Source: Clostridiales bacterium (GTDB taxonomy: Bacteria; Bacillota; Clostridia; Lachnospirales; JAQSXR01). Taken from it: DNA of 64,000 nt. The notes under the pieces are model-generated. The model was given only the letters and a program-made list of their open reading frames with translations, had not been told where the DNA came from and made no database searches. The stretch covers positions 62,001 through 126,000 of the forward strand of contig JAQSXR010000003.1 of the NCBI GenBank assembly GCA_029256575.1. Direction: 5' to 3'. Numbering within the stretch: position 1 is the first letter of the stretch; each line of letters begins with the position of its first letter. Both the position numbers and the translations under genes were made by a program. Positions 61,834 to 64,000 of this stretch are shown here, one piece after another.

Positions 61834-62459
61834 TGGAATTGTTATATAGGGTTCTTGCAGCATTAATTGGCTATGCGTTTGGTTGTTTACAAACGTCATA
61901 CATAATAGGTAAGTTGTTCTATAAAATCGATATAAGACAGCATGGAAGTGGTAATGCAGGAGCAACAAATGCTGTAAGAGTAATGGGCAAGAAATTCGGC
62001 GCAATAACTTTTGTATGTGATATTCTAAAAGGGTTATTTGCTGTATTATTATGTGCATTAATCTTCTCTAAATTAGATACGGGTATTTCCTTAGATACAC
62101 TAAAAATATATACGGCTATTGGTGCGATGGCTGGGCATACCTATCCATTTTTTCTTAAATTCAAAGGTGGTAAAGGTGTTAGTACAATGGGCGGATCAAT
62201 GTGGGGCTTTAATGCTGCCATTGGTTGGTCAGGAGCTGCAATATTTTTCCTGCTTATATTTTTGACTAAATATGTTTCGGTTGGTTCAATAGCACTTGCA
62301 ATATTTTATGGTATCACAATTTCTATATTTTATAGCAATAACCTAGAGGTATGTATAATTGCTGCTTTAATAGCAATATTAGTTATATATAATCATAGAG
62401 CAAATATAGTGCGATTGTATAGAGGAAAAGAGAATAAGTTTAGTCTCAGCAAAAAATAA
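61833..62459 (+). CDS. plsY: Glycerol-3-phosphate acyltransferase PlsY
   Basis: Transfers the acyl group from acyl phosphate (made by PlsX) to glycerol-3-phosphate in the membrane. The 208-residue protein has about five membrane segments and the three catalytic motifs: GSGNAGATNAVRVMG, HTYPFFLKFKGGKGVST and the IYNHRANIVRLYRGKE end. Its start overlaps the der stop by one base and gpsA, which makes the substrate glycerol-3-phosphate, follows 17 bases on. Confidence 0.97.
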   Translation: MELLYRVLAALIGYAFGCLQTSYIIGKLFYKIDIRQHGSGNAGATNAVRVMGKKFGAITFVCDILKGLFAVLLCALIFSKLDTGISLDTLKIYTAIGAMAGHTYPFFLKFKGGKGVSTMGGSMWGFNAAIGWSGAAIFFLLIFLTKYVSVGSIALAIFYGITISIFYSNNLEVCIIAALIAILVIYNHRANIVRLYRGKENKFSLSKK

Positions 62460-62476
62460 ATTAAGGTGGTGTAGCA

Positions 62477-63505
62477 ATGGAAAATATTACTATAATAGGT
62501 GGTGGAAGTTGGGGAACAGCTTTAGCTGTTACGCTTCAAGGAAATGGTCACTTAGTAAAAATATGGTCAATAATGCAAGACGAAGTTGATCTAATAAATT
62601 CTACTCATGAAAACAAAGATAAGTTACCAGGGGTTATAATTCCAAACGAAATCGTAGCGACTACAAATATTGAAGAAGCAGTTACAACTTCGTCAATATT
62701 AGTCTTTGCGGTACCTTCAATCTTTGTTAGAAGTACAGCTAAATTAGTAAAACCTTTTATAACAGCAGAACATATTGTTGTGAATGTAGCAAAAGGTATA
62801 GAAGAATCAACTACCCTTACATTAACTGAAATATTAGAAGAAGTTTTGGAAATACCAAATATTGCGGTTCTTTCTGGACCAAGTCATGCAGAAGAAGTAG
62901 GTAAGAAAATACCAACGACTTGTGTAGTTGGTGCTAGTAAAAAAGTTATTGCAGAAAGAATTCAAAACACATTTATGAATCAGAACTTTAGAATATATAC
63001 TAGCCCAGATGTAATAGGAATTGAAGTTGGTGGAGCCTTAAAGAATGTAATTGCACTTGCAGCTGGAATCTCAGATGGTCTCGGTTTTGGAGATAATACA
63101 AAAGCCGCATTAATGACAAGAGGTATGCATGAAATAAGCTCACTTGGAATGGCAATGGGTGGAAGCATTTATACATTTGCTGGATTATCCGGTATTGGAG
63201 ATTTAATCGTTACTTGTACAAGTATGCATAGTAGAAATAGACGCTGTGGTATATTATTAGGTAAAGGATATACACTAGCTGAAGCAACGAAAGAAGTTCA
63301 GATGGTAGTAGAAGGTGTACATTCAGCAAAGGCAGCAAAAGCACTTGCAGAAAAATACAACATAAGAATGCCAATAATTGAAGAAGTGTGTAAGGTTTTA
63401 TTTGAAGATAAATCACCAAAAGAAGCGGTTTTAAATTTAATGTTACGTGATAAAAAAATTGAACACGCAGATATTGAGTGGGAAGAAAATGTTATGTGGA
63501 GCTAA
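62477..63505 (+). CDS. gpsA: NAD(P)-dependent glycerol-3-phosphate dehydrogenase
   Basis: Reduces dihydroxyacetone phosphate to glycerol-3-phosphate, the acceptor for PlsY. The 342-residue protein has the Rossmann motif IIGGGSWGTALAVTL, LSGPSHAEEVGKK, the catalytic-Lys block GVEVGGALKN-type IEVGGALKNVIALAAG and GLSGIGDLIVTCTS. AAGGTGGTGTAGCA precedes the ATG. The terminator stem includes its stop codon. Confidence 0.97.
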   Translation: MENITIIGGGSWGTALAVTLQGNGHLVKIWSIMQDEVDLINSTHENKDKLPGVIIPNEIVATTNIEEAVTTSSILVFAVPSIFVRSTAKLVKPFITAEHIVVNVAKGIEESTTLTLTEILEEVLEIPNIAVLSGPSHAEEVGKKIPTTCVVGASKKVIAERIQNTFMNQNFRIYTSPDVIGIEVGGALKNVIALAAGISDGLGFGDNTKAALMTRGMHEISSLGMAMGGSIYTFAGLSGIGDLIVTCTSMHSRNRRCGILLGKGYTLAEATKEVQMVVEGVHSAKAAKALAEKYNIRMPIIEEVCKVLFEDKSPKEAVLNLMLRDKKIEHADIEWEENVMWS

Positions 63506-63522
63506 TAGCTCCACTTTTTTTT
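63496..63522 (+). terminator. Terminator after gpsA
   Basis: GTGGAGCTA and TAGCTCCAC are perfect 9-bp arms, followed by eight T. Confidence 0.9.
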
Positions 63523-63713
63523 GTGCAAAAATACGATTATTTGAGTTGGGATATTATTAATAAAGTTTATCTTATAGCATCGCATACTATTGAAATACAA
63601 CAAAATAAATTAATAAAAAAATGGAAAAGTGTCACAAATATGTTACGATAACAGTTATATAAGTGAGAATTATAATTCTAGAAATTAAAATAAATAACAA
63701 AGGAGAACTTAAT

Positions 63714-64000
63714 ATGGATAGTGATCAGATTGAGGATATATTAGAAATTGTTAGAAATGGCAACAAGCAGGAATATAGTAAAATTGTGGTGAATTTTCAA
63801 AAGCAGTTATTTTACTATGTATTCTGCATTGTCAATAATACTCAAGATGCAGAGGACATTTTACAAGAGACTTTTGTTATTGCATTTAATAAACTTAATC
63901 AATATAGACGTCATACATCATTTTCTGCATGGTTATATAGAATTGCGAAAAACTTATCTCTTGATACTCTTAAAAAGAGAAAAAAGATTATTCCCTATGA
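63714..64000 (+). CDS. Sigma-70 family (ECF-type) sigma factor, cut by the window edge
   Basis: The first 95 residues of an alternative sigma factor. The region-2 pattern is clear: NFQKQLFYYVFCIVNNTQDAEDILQETFVIAFNKLNQ, then FSAWLYRIAKNLSLDTLKKRKK, typical of extracytoplasmic-function sigma factors. The rest, including region 4 and any anti-sigma partner, lies outside. AAAGGAG precedes the ATG by 8 bases. The 208-base gap before it has no convincing promoter, though GTTACGATAAC near 63643 is a partial dyad. Confidence 0.9.
   Translation, partial: MDSDQIEDILEIVRNGNKQEYSKIVVNFQKQLFYYVFCIVNNTQDAEDILQETFVIAFNKLNQYRRHTSFSAWLYRIAKNLSLDTLKKRKKIIPY

Overview
The window is one A+T-rich chromosomal segment from a spore-forming, anaerobic Firmicute of the Clostridia. 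Gene content and order best fit the Lachnospiraceae/Cellulosilyticaceae side of the class, but no species can be named from sequence alone. Support comes from spore genes (an alpha/beta-type SASP, YtfJ/GerW, YlbJ), ferredoxin-dependent ketoacid metabolism, pta-ackA acetate metabolism, AGGAGG-type ribosome sites and TTGACA-17-TATAAT promoters. Nearly all genes are on the + strand. No rRNA, tRNA, CRISPR array, prophage or complete insertion sequence was seen.

Layout. 1-8.2 kb: CorA-like transporter, inactive rhomboid-like membrane protein, pyruvate kinase, patatin phospholipase (minus strand), a beta-propeller lipoprotein, a methyltransferase and an ArsC-like protein. 8.3-15.7 kb: a compact operon of sodium symporter, PaaK, IorA, IorB, ACT protein, second PaaK and second ACT protein, apparently for aryl-pyruvate/arylacetate metabolism. 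15.7-23 kb: unknown small genes, DUF2953 plus YtfJ, and a large S-layer-like surface protein. 23-31.7 kb: L28, Asp23, a FakA/YloV-type kinase, RecG, a chemotaxis receptor, SASP, RsmD, CoaD and a coiled-coil protein. 31.7-36.3 kb: YlbJ and TmcAL (minus strand) back to back with pta-ackA.

36.4-58.2 kb is the conserved housekeeping block also known from Bacillus: yceD-rpmF-plsX-acpP-rnc-smc-ftsY, ylxM-ffh-rpsP-khpA-rimM-trmD-rplS, lepB-rbgA-lepB2, rnhB-ylqG-ylqH-yraN. It is interrupted by a damaged pepF, a HAD hydrolase, a DUF523 protein and a nitroreductase. 58.3-63.5 kb carries pgeF, a DUF512 radical-SAM protein, der, plsY and gpsA, so two phospholipid-synthesis steps (PlsX, and PlsY with GpsA) lie in two separate clusters. 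A sigma factor gene is cut by the right edge.

The most unusual feature is a 119-bp palindromic, MITE-like element present twice in opposite orientation (about 19.7 kb and 47.5 kb; 4 differences by eye). The second copy lies between the Shine-Dalgarno sequence and the start codon of the essential gene trmD. If the element and its complementary flanks fold, the two signals come back to about 12 nt apart. Other points of interest are paired (AAGT)8/(TTA)8 microsatellites abutting the recG ribosome site, a second signal peptidase lacking both catalytic residues, an out-of-frame internal deletion in pepF behind a perfect consensus promoter, a slippage-prone tripeptide repeat in the DUF2953 protein, and a doubled paaK-ACT arrangement around iorAB.
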